Assembly: GCA_020850455.1 (NCBI GenBank)
Contig: JADZEQ010000005.1
Coordinates: 532,873-596,872, forward strand
Direction: 5' to 3'
DNA from: Sphingomonadaceae bacterium
GTDB lineage: Bacteria > Pseudomonadota > Alphaproteobacteria > Sphingomonadales > Sphingomonadaceae
DNA: 64,000 nt
Numbering within the stretch: the stretch's first letter is position 1; the number at the start of each line of letters is the position of its first letter. A program made the translations under genes and the position numbers. Below are positions 25,731 to 35,337 of the stretch, one piece after another. The notes below the pieces were generated by a model. That model did not search any database. It had not been told where the DNA came from and worked only from the letters and a program-made list of their open reading frames with translations.

Positions 25731-26852
25731 CTATCGCCGCATACATTGCGCCATATTGTCGCGCGCAAATTCGTCGCAATTCCACAATGCGCGTTCGAGG
25801 TCGCGTCCCTCATCGCGCAAATAGGAAAAGCTCATCGACGCGCGCGCCATGTCGCTCATATCCTCGCTCGACGGGCGTAATTGCGGGTTGGTCCACGCCA
25901 ACACCTTGCAATAGGGACGGCTGCCACAGGCTGCCTGTGCCAGCGCGGGAAAGCTTTCCGCCCCTTGGCCGCGCTCCAGTGTCAAGATAATCGTATCACC
26001 CAGCATTAAATTGCGGCGCGGCACCACCGCCGCGACCGCAGCATTCACCGCCGCCTGATCAACCAACGCCGGGGCGTCGGCATCGACACCCAAAGGCGCG
26101 GTTGCCCCGGCATGGCTGCTCGACAATGCCGCCAATTTATATTCGAGCGGTTCTTGTCCCGTACCATTGCCGCGAAAGGCCCCCGGGCTACCCCAAAACC
26201 CCGGCCAGCGGAAAAATAAATGCGTGCCAACCTGCGCCAATTTGTCGAGTGAGGGCGACCAATAGGGGCGCACCCAATTTGTGTGATAATGGGTGGCAAG
26301 GCCGACCCGTGCATCGACCGCGCCGGTCATCGCATCAATGGCAATGCCCCGCGCGCGGGCCCATGCAGCATCACCATATCGCCGGGCCAACGCACCATCG
26401 CAGGTAAAGGTGAATTGGCAGCCGGTTGAACGCTCGCTGCCCTGAAAAATGACGCCGCAAATGCTTTTGGGAAAAGCAGGGTGGCGCACGCGGTTCAGGA
26501 TGACCTGTGCCACCGCGCGCTGGCCATCGGCATCATCACCCGCTTCATATAATAATGCAGCGGTCAGACAATCTGCTGCGCGCGCCGAATTGGCGGCATC
26601 CCCCGCGAAATGAAAGGGGCGCGCGGCGGGAAAGCGCCCTGTGACAAAGGGTTGTTCGGCGTTGGCGGCGCTCGCCTCCGCTGCGCTCAGCGCCATCAGC
26701 CGAACGGGCTCAACCGCTGGCGGCGGGCTGGTGGGTGCGGCCGAATCTTCCCCCGACGCCGCTCCGATGACAATCGCCAGAACGACCGTGATGACGGCCA
26801 ATATGGCGATGATCAGCAGGCTTTGCCGCTGGCGGGTGCGCGACCTGCTCAC
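25731..26852 (-). CDS. Membrane-anchored cell wall hydrolase, SleB/CwlJ family
   Basis: The 373-residue protein begins with a cytoplasmic arginine-rich tail and one transmembrane segment (about 11-33), followed by a proline-rich linker. A SleB domain starts at about 95: [28 protein letters not shown] with the presumed catalytic E103, then [13 protein letters not shown] and CQFTFTCDG. SleB-type enzymes cut the glycan strands of peptidoglycan as lytic transglycosylases. The C-terminal 150 residues are not recognised. Its start overlaps the cysK stop by four bases. Confidence 0.87.
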   Translation of the reverse strand: MSRSRTRQRQSLLIIAILAVITVVLAIVIGAASGEDSAAPTSPPPAVEPVRLMALSAAEASAANAEQPFVTGRFPAARPFHFAGDAANSARAADCLTAALLYEAGDDADGQRAVAQVILNRVRHPAFPKSICGVIFQGSERSTGCQFTFTCDGALARRYGDAAWARARGIAIDAMTGAVDARVGLATHYHTNWVRPYWSPSLDKLAQVGTHLFFRWPGFWGSPGAFRGNGTGQEPLEYKLAALSSSHAGATAPLGVDADAPALVDQAAVNAAVAAVVPRRNLMLGDTIILTLERGQGAESFPALAQAACGSRPYCKVLAWTNPQLRPSSEDMSDMARASMSFSYLRDEGRDLERALWNCDEFARDNMAQCMRR

Positions 26853-27769
26853 AATTCGGGCAAAAAGTCCGGCACCGACAAATAACGCTCGCCGGTGTCA
26901 TAATTGAAGCCGAGGATGCGCGCATCGCGCCCCAATTTATCGAGTAGCTGATTAATGGCGGCGAGGGTCGCGCCAGACGATATGCCAACCAGCATCCCTT
27001 CCTCGCGCGCGGCGCGGCGCGCCATTTCCTTGGCATCCTCCGCCTCCACCAGCAAGGCACCAGTCAGCAATTGGGTGTGGAGGTTGGCAGGGATGAAACC
27101 CGCGCCCAGCCCTTGGATCGGGTGGGGGCCGGGCGCCCCGCCCGAAATGACCGGCGATTGGCTGGGTTCAACCGCATAGACTTGCAAGGCGGGCCAAGCT
27201 GCCTTCAAAACCTGTGCGACGCCGGTAATATGCCCACCGGTGCCGACCCCGGTGACAATGGCGTCGAGCGGTGCGTCCGCAAAATCGGCCAATATTTCTT
27301 GTCCCGTGGTGCGCACATGCACATCAATATTCGCGGGGTTTTCAAATTGCTGTGGCATCCAGCTGTTGGGCGTCTGTTCGACCAATTGCAGCGCGCGTTC
27401 AATCGCCCCCTTCATGCCCTTTTCGCGCGGCGTAAGGTCAAACGTCGCGCCATAGGCCAACATCAGGCGGCGACGTTCGACACTCATGCTTTCGGGCATG
27501 ACGAGGATCAGGCGATATCCCTTCACTGCCGCCACCATGGCGAGGCCGATGCCGGTGTTACCACTGGTCGGTTCGATAATCGTGCCGCCGGGTTTCAGGC
27601 TGCCGTCGCGCTCAGCGGTTTCGATCATGGATAGGGCGATGCGATCCTTGATCGAGCCGCCGGGGTTGCTGCGTTCGGACTTGATCCAGACCTGCGCATC
27701 GCCAAAAATGCGGTTGATACGGATGTGCGGCGTGTTGCCGATGGTTTGCAAAATATTGTCGGCCTTCAT
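26849..27769 (-). CDS. cysK: Cysteine synthase A (O-acetylserine sulfhydrylase)
   Basis: The 306-residue PLP enzyme has [12 protein letters not shown] with the PLP lysine K41, the [18 protein letters not shown] substrate loop, [12 protein letters not shown] for PLP phosphate binding, and GISSGA near the C-terminus. It makes cysteine from O-acetylserine and sulfide. The ATG at 27769 ([14 protein letters not shown]) lies seven bases from an AGGAG site; the ATG at 27775 is too close to that site and the upstream extension is not conserved. It is followed by the sleB-type gene with an ATGA overlap. Confidence 0.95.
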   Translation of the reverse strand: MKADNILQTIGNTPHIRINRIFGDAQVWIKSERSNPGGSIKDRIALSMIETAERDGSLKPGGTIIEPTSGNTGIGLAMVAAVKGYRLILVMPESMSVERRRLMLAYGATFDLTPREKGMKGAIERALQLVEQTPNSWMPQQFENPANIDVHVRTTGQEILADFADAPLDAIVTGVGTGGHITGVAQVLKAAWPALQVYAVEPSQSPVISGGAPGPHPIQGLGAGFIPANLHTQLLTGALLVEAEDAKEMARRAAREEGMLVGISSGATLAAINQLLDKLGRDARILGFNYDTGERYLSVPDFLPEL

Positions 27770-27872
27770 CGCCATGCTCCTCTTGGCGTGGACTCGCGCC
27801 CACATTGTCGCTTGCCGCCCCTATGCCGCAAATGCGCCGCGATGACGAGGGGGCAAGCCCGGGGCGAAGTCA

Positions 27873-29195
27873 CTAGATATTATTGGGCGGGTCAAAGCTG
27901 CGCGCGTTGCGCAATTCAGGAAAAATCCGCGCCCACCACAGGGTGATGAGCGCCGCGCCCGCCCCGCCCGCCACGACCGCGCCGACCGGCCCGAGCAGTG
28001 CGGCGGCAATGCCCGATTGCACCTCACCCAATTCATTGGAGGCCGAAATGGCCACCCCCGACACTGCCGAAACGCGCCCGCGCATGGCATCGGGCGTGTG
28101 CAGCTGGACGAGGCTGTTGCGCACAAAGACCGAAAGCATGTCGAACCCCCCGACAAAGGCGAGGCTACCGAGCGCCACCGCCATATCGAGCCGCAAGATC
28201 GGCCCAATCCCCGGCAGATTGAGCGGTTGAGAGGGGGTGAGCGCCGACAGGCCAAAGCCGATGGTGGCAATGCCAAACCCGACCACCGCCGCCAGCATCT
28301 TGACGCCGACGTTGGTTTTGAGCGGGCGAAAGGAGAAATATAGGCCGACCAGCGCGGAGCCAAATGCGGGTGCCGCGCGCAATTGCCCCAAACCTTCGGC
28401 CCCGACGTGCAAAATATCGCGCGCATAGACAGGGAGCAGCGCGGTCGCCCCGCCCATCAGCACCGCAAAAAGGTCAAGCGTTATCGCGCCGAGCAGGAAA
28501 CGATGCCCGCGCACATAGGTCAGGCCGTCGATCATCTGGCGGATCGGGTGGATATGCTGCGCCATTGGCGGGGGCACCACCCGACGGATTGGCCCCAAGG
28601 CACAAATTGCCAGCAGCAAAAACCCGCACGCCATCCAATAAGCAAGGTCGGGCCGCACCGCATAGAGGATGCCGCCCATCGCAGGGCCAGCGACGCTCGC
28701 GCTCTGCCATGCAATGCTCGACAGTGCGATGGCGCGGGGGAGGGAGCCTGCGGGCACGATATTGGGTGCGATGGACGACATGGCCGGGCCGATAAAGACG
28801 CGCGCCACCCCATGGAGCGCGGCGAGCAGGAATAGCAATGGCAGCGTCAGCCAGTCCTGGAAGGTCGCCAGCCCCAAAATCAACGCAATACCAAGGTCGA
28901 TGCCATCGGCAACCATCGCCACCCGACCACGCTCAAATCGGTCGGCCACCCAACCCGCGAATGGGGTGAGCAGGAACAGCGGAACAAACTGTGCCATCCC
29001 CAGCATGCCGAGCAAAAAGCTGGCCCCGCCAATGCTGTAACCATAATCGCTGCGCGCCAGATCATAAGTCTGCCAGCCGAGCACGATGATCATCGCCATG
29101 GTGGCAAAGGATGCCGAAAAACGCGCCAGCCACAGCAAACGGAAATCGCGTATCGCAAATGGGTGGGGGGCACCCGCACCAGCCACGCCGGTCAT
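27873..29195 (-). CDS. MFS transporter (EntS-like, 12 TM)
   Basis: The 440-residue protein has 12 predicted membrane helices. It starts HPFAIRDFRLLWLARFSASFATMAMIIVLGWQTYDL and has GWVADRFERGRVAMVADGIDLG, the MFS loop motif A variant typical of the EntS/MFS_3 group. Members export siderophores or drugs, but no siderophore genes lie nearby, so the substrate is unknown. The start overlaps the stop of the upstream TPR/hydroxylase-like gene by four bases, indicating cotranscription with that gene and the uvrD-type helicase gene. Confidence 0.87.
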   Translation of the reverse strand: MTGVAGAGAPHPFAIRDFRLLWLARFSASFATMAMIIVLGWQTYDLARSDYGYSIGGASFLLGMLGMAQFVPLFLLTPFAGWVADRFERGRVAMVADGIDLGIALILGLATFQDWLTLPLLFLLAALHGVARVFIGPAMSSIAPNIVPAGSLPRAIALSSIAWQSASVAGPAMGGILYAVRPDLAYWMACGFLLLAICALGPIRRVVPPPMAQHIHPIRQMIDGLTYVRGHRFLLGAITLDLFAVLMGGATALLPVYARDILHVGAEGLGQLRAAPAFGSALVGLYFSFRPLKTNVGVKMLAAVVGFGIATIGFGLSALTPSQPLNLPGIGPILRLDMAVALGSLAFVGGFDMLSVFVRNSLVQLHTPDAMRGRVSAVSGVAISASNELGEVQSGIAAALLGPVGAVVAGGAGAALITLWWARIFPELRNARSFDPPNNI

Positions 29196-30337
29196 CCGCC
29201 AACCTCCTGCCCGCGCGCGGGGTCAATCGCCTCTATCGCGGTGAATAAATCGGCCAACGCCGCACGGTCGCGGGTCGGGATTTCCGGTCGCCATATTTCA
29301 AACAGCAACACGGTGCGGTCGCTCGACCCCCGGTTCCACGCTTCATGTTCGATACTGTCGTCGAAAATCAGCATCTCGCCAAATTGCCAGCTACGCGTGT
29401 CAGACCCGACGCGTAAACCGCACCCATCGGGTGCAACCAGCGGCAGATGGCAGATAAGGCGGGTGTTGAGCAGCCCATGGTGCGGTTTGATGTGGGTGCC
29501 CGGTTTGAGCCGCGAATATAAGGCCATCGGGGAACGTCCCGCGATATGCGGTTGCGGGGCGCGCGCCAGTGCCGCCATCGTCAACGGGGTGGCTGCAGAC
29601 AGCGCCGTCGGCTCCCCGCCCTCCCACAAATAGCCTGCGCCCCAGCTTGGGTCTTCCAGCAGGTGGTTGACCGGTGCAGGCCGGTTGTCGAGCCGCATTA
29701 CATAGGGGACGAACGCGTCGTCGAGCGCCAGATATTCGTCGCGCAACGCCTCCGCCGCCGCCTCAAAATCCGCCACCCAGTCAAATTCATCGCGCGCATA
29801 AAATTGCCGCTGCGGCAGGCCGGGGTAATAAAACATGCTGGGCTGCTGCAAAAACAACTCACGCCGCCCGAACAGCAAATCGACGCTGGCGTGAAAATCG
29901 GCACTAGCCCCCGCAACAGCGGTGCTGTCCGTCAGCGCCGCCTCTATATGGCGGGCGAAATCCGCGCCCGATTTGGCGCAATAGGATTGCGCCCGTTGGA
30001 GGAGGGGTTGGAGCGCGGGCGGCACCCCGCGCGCGGCCCCGGCCAAAGCGCCGCGAAACCAGGCCGCCGCCGCGCGGGCATCACCCAAGCGGTCAAAGGC
30101 ATCGCCCATCGCCAGTTGCGCCGCCACATCCTGCGGCAGTAATTTGAGGATGCGGTGGAGCACCGCCACTTCGCCACGCGCATCGCCCAGCATCTGGTTC
30201 GCCTGCGCCATCAGCCACAGCGCGCCAACGTCCAAATCCGGCGCGCCGTCCAACAGCGCCAGCGCATCGCCCGCGCGACCACCGCGGAGCGCCAATGCCG
30301 CTTGGGATTTGCGCTGGGGCAGGGCGGGGTCAGTCAT
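29192..30337 (-). CDS. TPR-repeat protein with aspartyl/asparaginyl beta-hydroxylase-like domain
   Basis: The 381-residue protein has helical TPR-like repeats in about the first 130 residues (NQMLGDARGEVAVLHRILKLLPQD, AQLAMGDAFDRLGDARAAAAWFRGAL). A cupin-fold AspH-type domain spans about 200-350. The iron-ligand pattern is H286 in HHGLLNTRLICHLPL and H331 in LIFDDSIEHEAWNRG, with R293 and R341 as likely 2-oxoglutarate contacts. AspH enzymes hydroxylate Asp or Asn in proteins; bacterial members are mostly uncharacterised. It overlaps the helicase gene upstream and the MFS gene downstream by four bases each. Confidence 0.85.
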   Translation of the reverse strand: MTDPALPQRKSQAALALRGGRAGDALALLDGAPDLDVGALWLMAQANQMLGDARGEVAVLHRILKLLPQDVAAQLAMGDAFDRLGDARAAAAWFRGALAGAARGVPPALQPLLQRAQSYCAKSGADFARHIEAALTDSTAVAGASADFHASVDLLFGRRELFLQQPSMFYYPGLPQRQFYARDEFDWVADFEAAAEALRDEYLALDDAFVPYVMRLDNRPAPVNHLLEDPSWGAGYLWEGGEPTALSAATPLTMAALARAPQPHIAGRSPMALYSRLKPGTHIKPHHGLLNTRLICHLPLVAPDGCGLRVGSDTRSWQFGEMLIFDDSIEHEAWNRGSSDRTVLLFEIWRPEIPTRDRAALADLFTAIEAIDPARGQEVGG

Positions 30338-32667
30338 GCGATGGTGACAAAGCTGTCGAGCACGCGTTTTTGCCCATTTTTGCCAAAATCCACTTCCAGC
30401 TTGTTGGCGTCGATGTCGCTGATGCGCCCATAGCCAAATTTGTCATGAAAGACGCGCATGCCGATGGCAAGGTCACTGCGCGCCTTTACCCCGACGCTGG
30501 GGCTGGCGGCCACGCGCCGCGCCTCCACCATGCGGGTTGGTTCATGCGAAAAATTGCCGTGTGCGCGTTGCCAACCCGGCCCGCGCCCGGTGCTGCGTGC
30601 GACATTGGCAAAGGGATCGCCCCCTTGCGCCCAATTGGCGCGCCACATGGTTTCACCGCCACCCATCGTTGTCACAACATCGACATGCTCGTCGGGCAAT
30701 TCGGCCAAAAAGCGTGATGGTATGGCGCTTTGCCATTGGCCGTACACCCGGCGGTTCGCGGCGTGCAAAATGGTGCAGCGCTGCCGCGCGCGAGTGATCG
30801 CGACATAGGCGAGGCGGCGTTCCTCTTCGAGCGCGCCTTGCCCCCCTTCATCGAGTGCGCGCTGCGACGGGAACAGCCCATCCTCCCACCCGGCTAGGAA
30901 GGTTTCGTTGAACTCCAGCCCCTTGGCGGCGTGGATGGTCATGATGGTGACGCCCGGTTCCTCATGCGCCCCTTCCTTGTCCATCACCAATGACACATGG
31001 TCGAGGAAGGCGGCCAAATCCTCATATTCCTCCATCGCGCGGACAAGTTCGCTCAAATTTTCGAGCCGACCGGCCGCTTCGGCGCTGCGGTCGGCCTGCA
31101 ACATCGCGGTATAACCCGATTCTTCGAGGATGATTTGCATCAGCGCGCCATGGCTGGTGGTTGCCGACAGGTCGCGCCAGCGCGCGACGAGCGCCGCGAA
31201 CTGGCCAAGTCCGCGCCGTGCTTGCGGTGTGCCCGCACCGCTCGCTTGCATCGCGGCAACGGCGCTGAGCAGCGGCACGCCATCCGCACGCGCCATCTGG
31301 TGGAGCAAGGCCATCGCCTTGTCGCCAATGCCGCGTTTGGGTTGGTTGACGATGCGTTCAAAGGCCAGATCGTCCGCCCCCTGGTTGACGAGACGCAGAT
31401 AGGCGATGGCGTCACGGATTTCCGCGCGTTCATAGAAACGGAATCCACCGACCACGCGATAGGGCATGCCGATATGGATGAAGCGTTCTTCAAATTCGCG
31501 TGTCTGGAACCCCGCACGGACGAGGATGGCCGCACCGTCGAGCGCTTCGCCGCGCCGCATCCGCCCCTCCAACGCTTCGCCGACATGGCGCGCTTCCTCT
31601 GGCCCGTCCCAGACACCGACGACCGAAAGCTTGTCGCCACCATCTACATCGGTCCATAATGTCTTGCCCAGTCGGTCGCCATTATGCGCAATCAGCGCCG
31701 ATGCCGCGCCCAATATATGCGGGGTCGAACGGTAATTTTGTTCGAGCCGGATGACCTTGGCCCCCGGGAAGTCACGTTCAAAGCGCAGGATATTGGCGAC
31801 CTCTGCCCCCCGCCAGCTATAGATGCTCTGATCATCGTCGCCGACCACCGCGATATTGCGTTTTTCCTGGGCCAATAGGCGGAGCCAAAGATATTGAACG
31901 GCGTTGGTGTCCTGATATTCATCGACCAGAATATAGGAAAAACGTGCCTGATATTGTGCCAGCACATCGCGATTGCTGCGCAAAATCGTCACCATATGCA
32001 GCAATAAATCGCCGAAATCACAGGCGTTGAGCGTTTTGAGCCGGTCTTGATATAGCCGGTAAAGCTCCACCCCCTTGCCATGGGCAAAGCCGTCATCATC
32101 GCCGCTGCGCACATCCGCCGGGGTCAGGCCGCGATTTTTCCATCGGTCGATAATCGCGGCAAATTGGCGGGCGGGCCAGCGTTTGTCATCCACCCCTTCT
32201 GCCTGCAAAATCTGCCGGATGACGCGGATTTGATCGTCGGTGTCGATGATGGTGAAATTATTGTGGAGGCCGACTAGCTCCGCATGTTGGCGCAGCATCC
32301 GTCCGGCAATCGCGTGAAAAGTGCCAAGCCATGCCATATCTTCGCCCGCCGGGCCGATTTGCTGGACAACACGTTCGCGCATTTCGCGCGCCGCCTTGTT
32401 GGTAAAGGTGACCGCCAATATCTGCGATGGCCAAGCAAGGCGGGAGCGCACAATATGGGCGAGCCGCGCGGTGAGCGCCGCAGTCTTGCCGGTGCCCGCA
32501 CCCGCCAAAATCAGCACCGGCCCCTCGGTCGTCAGGACGGCATCGCGTTGCGGCGGGTTGAGGTGCGCCAGCCACGGCGGCACGGACGCCAGATTGGTGT
32601 CGCTATTTGCGCTGATGTCGGCCTGATTCACCTGCGAACGGATAAAGAACGCAGGCGCGCTGCGCAA
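30334..32667 (-). CDS. uvrD: ATP-dependent DNA helicase, UvrD/PcrA family
   Basis: The 777-residue superfamily 1A helicase has HLNPPQRDAVLTTEGPVLILAGAGTGKTAAL (Q motif and Walker A), ILVDEYQDTNAVQY (Walker B), GDDDQSIYSWRGA (motif III), LEQNYRST (motif IV), MTIHAAKGLEF (motif V) and LAYVAITRARQR (motif VI). UvrD/PcrA unwinds DNA in nucleotide excision and mismatch repair and removes RecA. The C-terminus (GMRVFHDKFGYGRISDI) is the usual Tudor-like RNA polymerase-binding end. The start is uncertain: TTG at 32667 has only a weak GGAA upstream, and GTG at 32631 (VNQADISANS) is possible. Confidence 0.94.
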   Translation of the reverse strand: MRSAPAFFIRSQVNQADISANSDTNLASVPPWLAHLNPPQRDAVLTTEGPVLILAGAGTGKTAALTARLAHIVRSRLAWPSQILAVTFTNKAAREMRERVVQQIGPAGEDMAWLGTFHAIAGRMLRQHAELVGLHNNFTIIDTDDQIRVIRQILQAEGVDDKRWPARQFAAIIDRWKNRGLTPADVRSGDDDGFAHGKGVELYRLYQDRLKTLNACDFGDLLLHMVTILRSNRDVLAQYQARFSYILVDEYQDTNAVQYLWLRLLAQEKRNIAVVGDDDQSIYSWRGAEVANILRFERDFPGAKVIRLEQNYRSTPHILGAASALIAHNGDRLGKTLWTDVDGGDKLSVVGVWDGPEEARHVGEALEGRMRRGEALDGAAILVRAGFQTREFEERFIHIGMPYRVVGGFRFYERAEIRDAIAYLRLVNQGADDLAFERIVNQPKRGIGDKAMALLHQMARADGVPLLSAVAAMQASGAGTPQARRGLGQFAALVARWRDLSATTSHGALMQIILEESGYTAMLQADRSAEAAGRLENLSELVRAMEEYEDLAAFLDHVSLVMDKEGAHEEPGVTIMTIHAAKGLEFNETFLAGWEDGLFPSQRALDEGGQGALEEERRLAYVAITRARQRCTILHAANRRVYGQWQSAIPSRFLAELPDEHVDVVTTMGGGETMWRANWAQGGDPFANVARSTGRGPGWQRAHGNFSHEPTRMVEARRVAASPSVGVKARSDLAIGMRVFHDKFGYGRISDIDANKLEVDFGKNGQKRVLDSFVTIA

Positions 32668-32685
32668 CCGTTCCGGCAGGGTAAA

Positions 32686-34446
32686 TTAACGCGCAGCTAC
32701 CCGGTCATGATTGCGCGCATCATCGGCCAGCGGTACTTGCGGCCATTGCCCTTGGGCCAATTGGGCGCGCACATTGCTAGGACGGCCCATTTCCTGCTCA
32801 TAGACCCACAGATTGCGCAGCACGATGCCGACATAGGCGCGCGTTTCCCAATAAGGGATGGATTCGATGTAGAGCAGCGGGTCGCCGCCGTCGCGCACTT
32901 CGCTGTTCCAGCGGGCAACCGGGGCAGGGCCAGCGTTATAGGCGGCGATGACCTTGGGCAACAGGCCGCCGGTGGCCGGTAAGCCACGCAGATATTCGAT
33001 ATAGGTCTGTCCGAGGTCCAGGTTGACCGACGGGTCGGTCAAACGCCCGCCGCTCGCTGCCAAGCCCATGTCATTGGCGGTGCCCGGGCGTACCTGCATC
33101 AGCCCGACCGCACCAGCCGGGCTGACCACGCGCGTACGAAACTGCGATTCTTGCAGGCTATGCGCAAACAACAGGGCCGGCTCAATCCGCCAGCCGCTTT
33201 GCGGCACCCAGCCGGGTACGGGGTATCGTGCCACCGCGTCGGGCGTAATGCCGCCCGGCGTATTATGCGCCAGATATAGCTGGGTGGCGGGCAGGTTCAG
33301 CCGTGCGGCAATGGCAAGCAGCGCTCGAAAATCACGCGTGTCGCCAATGCGCGCCTGATGGCGCAGGCTTTCATCGGCCAAATCATTTTCACCCATGGCC
33401 GCCAGCGCGCGCGCCGCACGGACATTGGGCAGCGCGGCGACGCGGCGCAAATCTTCCCGCTCCATCGGCTGGCCCAAATTTGGCGTGATGCCGAGCAGTT
33501 CGCCCGCCAATTGGCCATAAAAAGTTTCCGCCAATGCGGCCGCACGGCGCAACGCGGGTTCCGCTTCATGCGCTTCGCGGCAGGCGGTGGCAGAACGCGC
33601 AAACCAGAAATTACCCGCGGCCTCTGTCTCCGGATTATCGGCTTGCCCCGCGACGTTGCGGAATGCCGACATGGCGGCACGGCAATCACCGCTGCGCCAG
33701 CTTGCCAAACCCTGCACCCAATGCGCCATCGCCAGCCAAGACCCGGTGCCCGATTGGGCAAGGCTGGCCATGCGCCGGGCGCTGGCATCGTCATTTTCGA
33801 TATAATAAGACCAGGCTACACGATATTGCCATTCGGTGCGCGCATCGCTCGACAGCCGGTCGACCGCGCCGGTCAGCGCCGCCTCTGCCCCGGCGGGGTC
33901 ATCATTGCTGATGCGATCCTGAATCGTGCGTCCCAAACCACCCAAGGCTGGGTCATCGACACTGCGCGGCAGGCCACGGCGGGACGAAGCGCCGGCCCAT
34001 GTCAGCGGCTGTGCCAATGGCAAGTCGGTGAGGTCGGTAATGCCGCGCCGACTGGCGAGCCGGTTCAGCCGTTCGGCCTGTGGCAGGCTGGGTGCTGCGG
34101 CGGCCAGTCGGGCGAGGTCTGCCCCTTCGACGCGCGGACTGTTGCCCGCCAAGAATAATTCCGACCGTGCAAAGGCGGCAAGGTCATGGTCACGCATCGC
34201 ATCGATAATGTTGCTGGCATCGGCCCAGCGACCGGCACGAATGGCGGTAATGGCGGCGGTAAAACTGTCCCCTTGCGCCGGGGTAGCGACGGCGGCGGTG
34301 GGGACGGGCACTAGCGCACTTGTCGCGCTTGCCACTGGTTCGGCATTTTGCGCTTGGGCCATGGCGGGGGTCAACGCCAGTGCGCCAACCGCCGCGAAAC
34401 ATTGCATGGCGCGCGATACGCGGACGAAAGGCAATAAATTCAACAC
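32686..34446 (-). CDS. Lytic transglycosylase, soluble Slt70-like family
   Basis: The product is about 586 residues from GTG 34446 (VLNLLPFVRVSRAMQCFAAV, signal peptide with cleavage after MAQA). A helical superhelix region fills the middle. A C-terminal SLT domain has the catalytic glutamate in HSLQESQFRTRVVSPAGAVGLMQVRPGTA and YIEYLRGLP...VIAAYNAGPAPVARW. It cleaves the MurNAc-GlcNAc bond with 1,6-anhydroMurNAc formation in the periplasm. The ATG at 34407 is an alternative start. The longer open frame to 34545 lies inside the upstream gene and was rejected. The start overlaps the stop of the uracil-DNA glycosylase-like gene. Confidence 0.9.
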   Translation of the reverse strand: MLNLLPFVRVSRAMQCFAAVGALALTPAMAQAQNAEPVASATSALVPVPTAAVATPAQGDSFTAAITAIRAGRWADASNIIDAMRDHDLAAFARSELFLAGNSPRVEGADLARLAAAAPSLPQAERLNRLASRRGITDLTDLPLAQPLTWAGASSRRGLPRSVDDPALGGLGRTIQDRISNDDPAGAEAALTGAVDRLSSDARTEWQYRVAWSYYIENDDASARRMASLAQSGTGSWLAMAHWVQGLASWRSGDCRAAMSAFRNVAGQADNPETEAAGNFWFARSATACREAHEAEPALRRAAALAETFYGQLAGELLGITPNLGQPMEREDLRRVAALPNVRAARALAAMGENDLADESLRHQARIGDTRDFRALLAIAARLNLPATQLYLAHNTPGGITPDAVARYPVPGWVPQSGWRIEPALLFAHSLQESQFRTRVVSPAGAVGLMQVRPGTANDMGLAASGGRLTDPSVNLDLGQTYIEYLRGLPATGGLLPKVIAAYNAGPAPVARWNSEVRDGGDPLLYIESIPYWETRAYVGIVLRNLWVYEQEMGRPSNVRAQLAQGQWPQVPLADDARNHDRVAAR

Positions 34447-35207
34447 GAAACCAGATACTCCCGCACACGCTTTAAAACATCCCACGCATGCCGCTTGAGC
34501 GGCTGATGCTGAAGGAGGCTGCGTGGATGATGCGTCATAAACCACGCCACCTTGCCGCCATCATGGTTAACAACCGGTTGACTTTCGGCAGGTGGAATAT
34601 CGGGAACGCCCGATAACAGCTTGGCCGCGCCCGGCCCCAGAAGGATGAGCGCGCGCGGCTGGGCCAGCGCGATATGCTGGCGCGCCAATGCCGCCAATTC
34701 TCGCGCCTCCGGGCCTTCGAGGCGAAGCGAGGGGGGGCGGGTCAGCGATATGCTGGCCAGTCGTGCAGCCGCAGGGTCAATGTCGATGGCGCGCAGCATG
34801 GCACCGATCAGGCTGCCCTGTTCACCCGAAAATATCTGGCCAGCAACAATGTCCGCCGCATCGGGAAAATCGCCGATCAGCATGATGCTGCCCGTGCCGC
34901 CTTGCGGCAGCGCGGCTTGGCGTGACCATGCCGCCATCGGCAAATCTTGCCCGGCGGCCAGCCACGCATCGAACGCCGCAAGATCGGCAAATTGCGGCCC
35001 TGATGCCGCGTGCGGCGCAGTCTCGGCATGGACGGGGGGTGCAGCAACAGGCGCAGATGCCGGGGCAGACGTTGGGGCGGGCGCAGGTGCGGACGCCACT
35101 GCAGGGGCCAGCCACACACAGGGTGCATCACCCACTGGGCAGGTCAATCCCGCATCCTGCCACCAATTGAGATAGGCGGCGATGGTCGATTTTGCGTCGG
35201 AAAACAC
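34440..35207 (-). CDS. Uracil-DNA glycosylase superfamily protein, divergent
   Basis: From GTG 35207 (VFSDAKSTIAAYLNWW) the product has 255 residues. An N-terminal 35-residue segment is followed by an Ala/Pro-rich linker (about 36-70) and a UDG fold: IMLIGDFPDAADIVAGQIFSGEQGSLIGAMLRAI corresponds to motif 1, and THHPRSLLQHQPLKRHAWDVL to motif 2. Family 4/5 and UdgX members have GExPGxxED and four Fe-S cysteines. Here motif 1 is GDFPDAAD and the fold contains no cysteines except the last residue. Activity is therefore doubtful. The start is uncertain; an upstream frame reaches 35357 but crosses the intergenic operator and overlaps ETF-QO. Confidence 0.72.
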   Translation of the reverse strand: MFSDAKSTIAAYLNWWQDAGLTCPVGDAPCVWLAPAVASAPAPAPTSAPASAPVAAPPVHAETAPHAASGPQFADLAAFDAWLAAGQDLPMAAWSRQAALPQGGTGSIMLIGDFPDAADIVAGQIFSGEQGSLIGAMLRAIDIDPAAARLASISLTRPPSLRLEGPEARELAALARQHIALAQPRALILLGPGAAKLLSGVPDIPPAESQPVVNHDGGKVAWFMTHHPRSLLQHQPLKRHAWDVLKRVREYLVSC

Positions 35208-35227
35208 GTATCGAATCAAACAGGAGG

Positions 35228-35243
35228 TTGACGGCCCCGTCAA
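35228..35243. promoter_or_regulatory. Putative MerR-type operator between udg-like gene and ETF-QO
   Basis: A perfect inverted repeat, TTGACG (35228-35233), spacer GCCC, CGTCAA (35238-35243), identical in both arms to the repeat in front of merR. It lies 94 bases before the ETF-QO ATG. On the minus strand TTGACG is followed after 17 bases by TTTGAT (35220-35215), a fair -10 for the udg-like gene; on the plus strand no equally good -10 was found. Which gene it controls is unclear, but ETF-QO fits the regulon functionally. Confidence 0.5.
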
Positions 35244-35337
35244 TTGAGGGGCATCGCGTTCACGACCAACTGCATATGGCGCGCGACGAGTGGCAGTATC
35301 CGCGATTCGCCCGCCCACGGGATGAATAGGGGGATTT

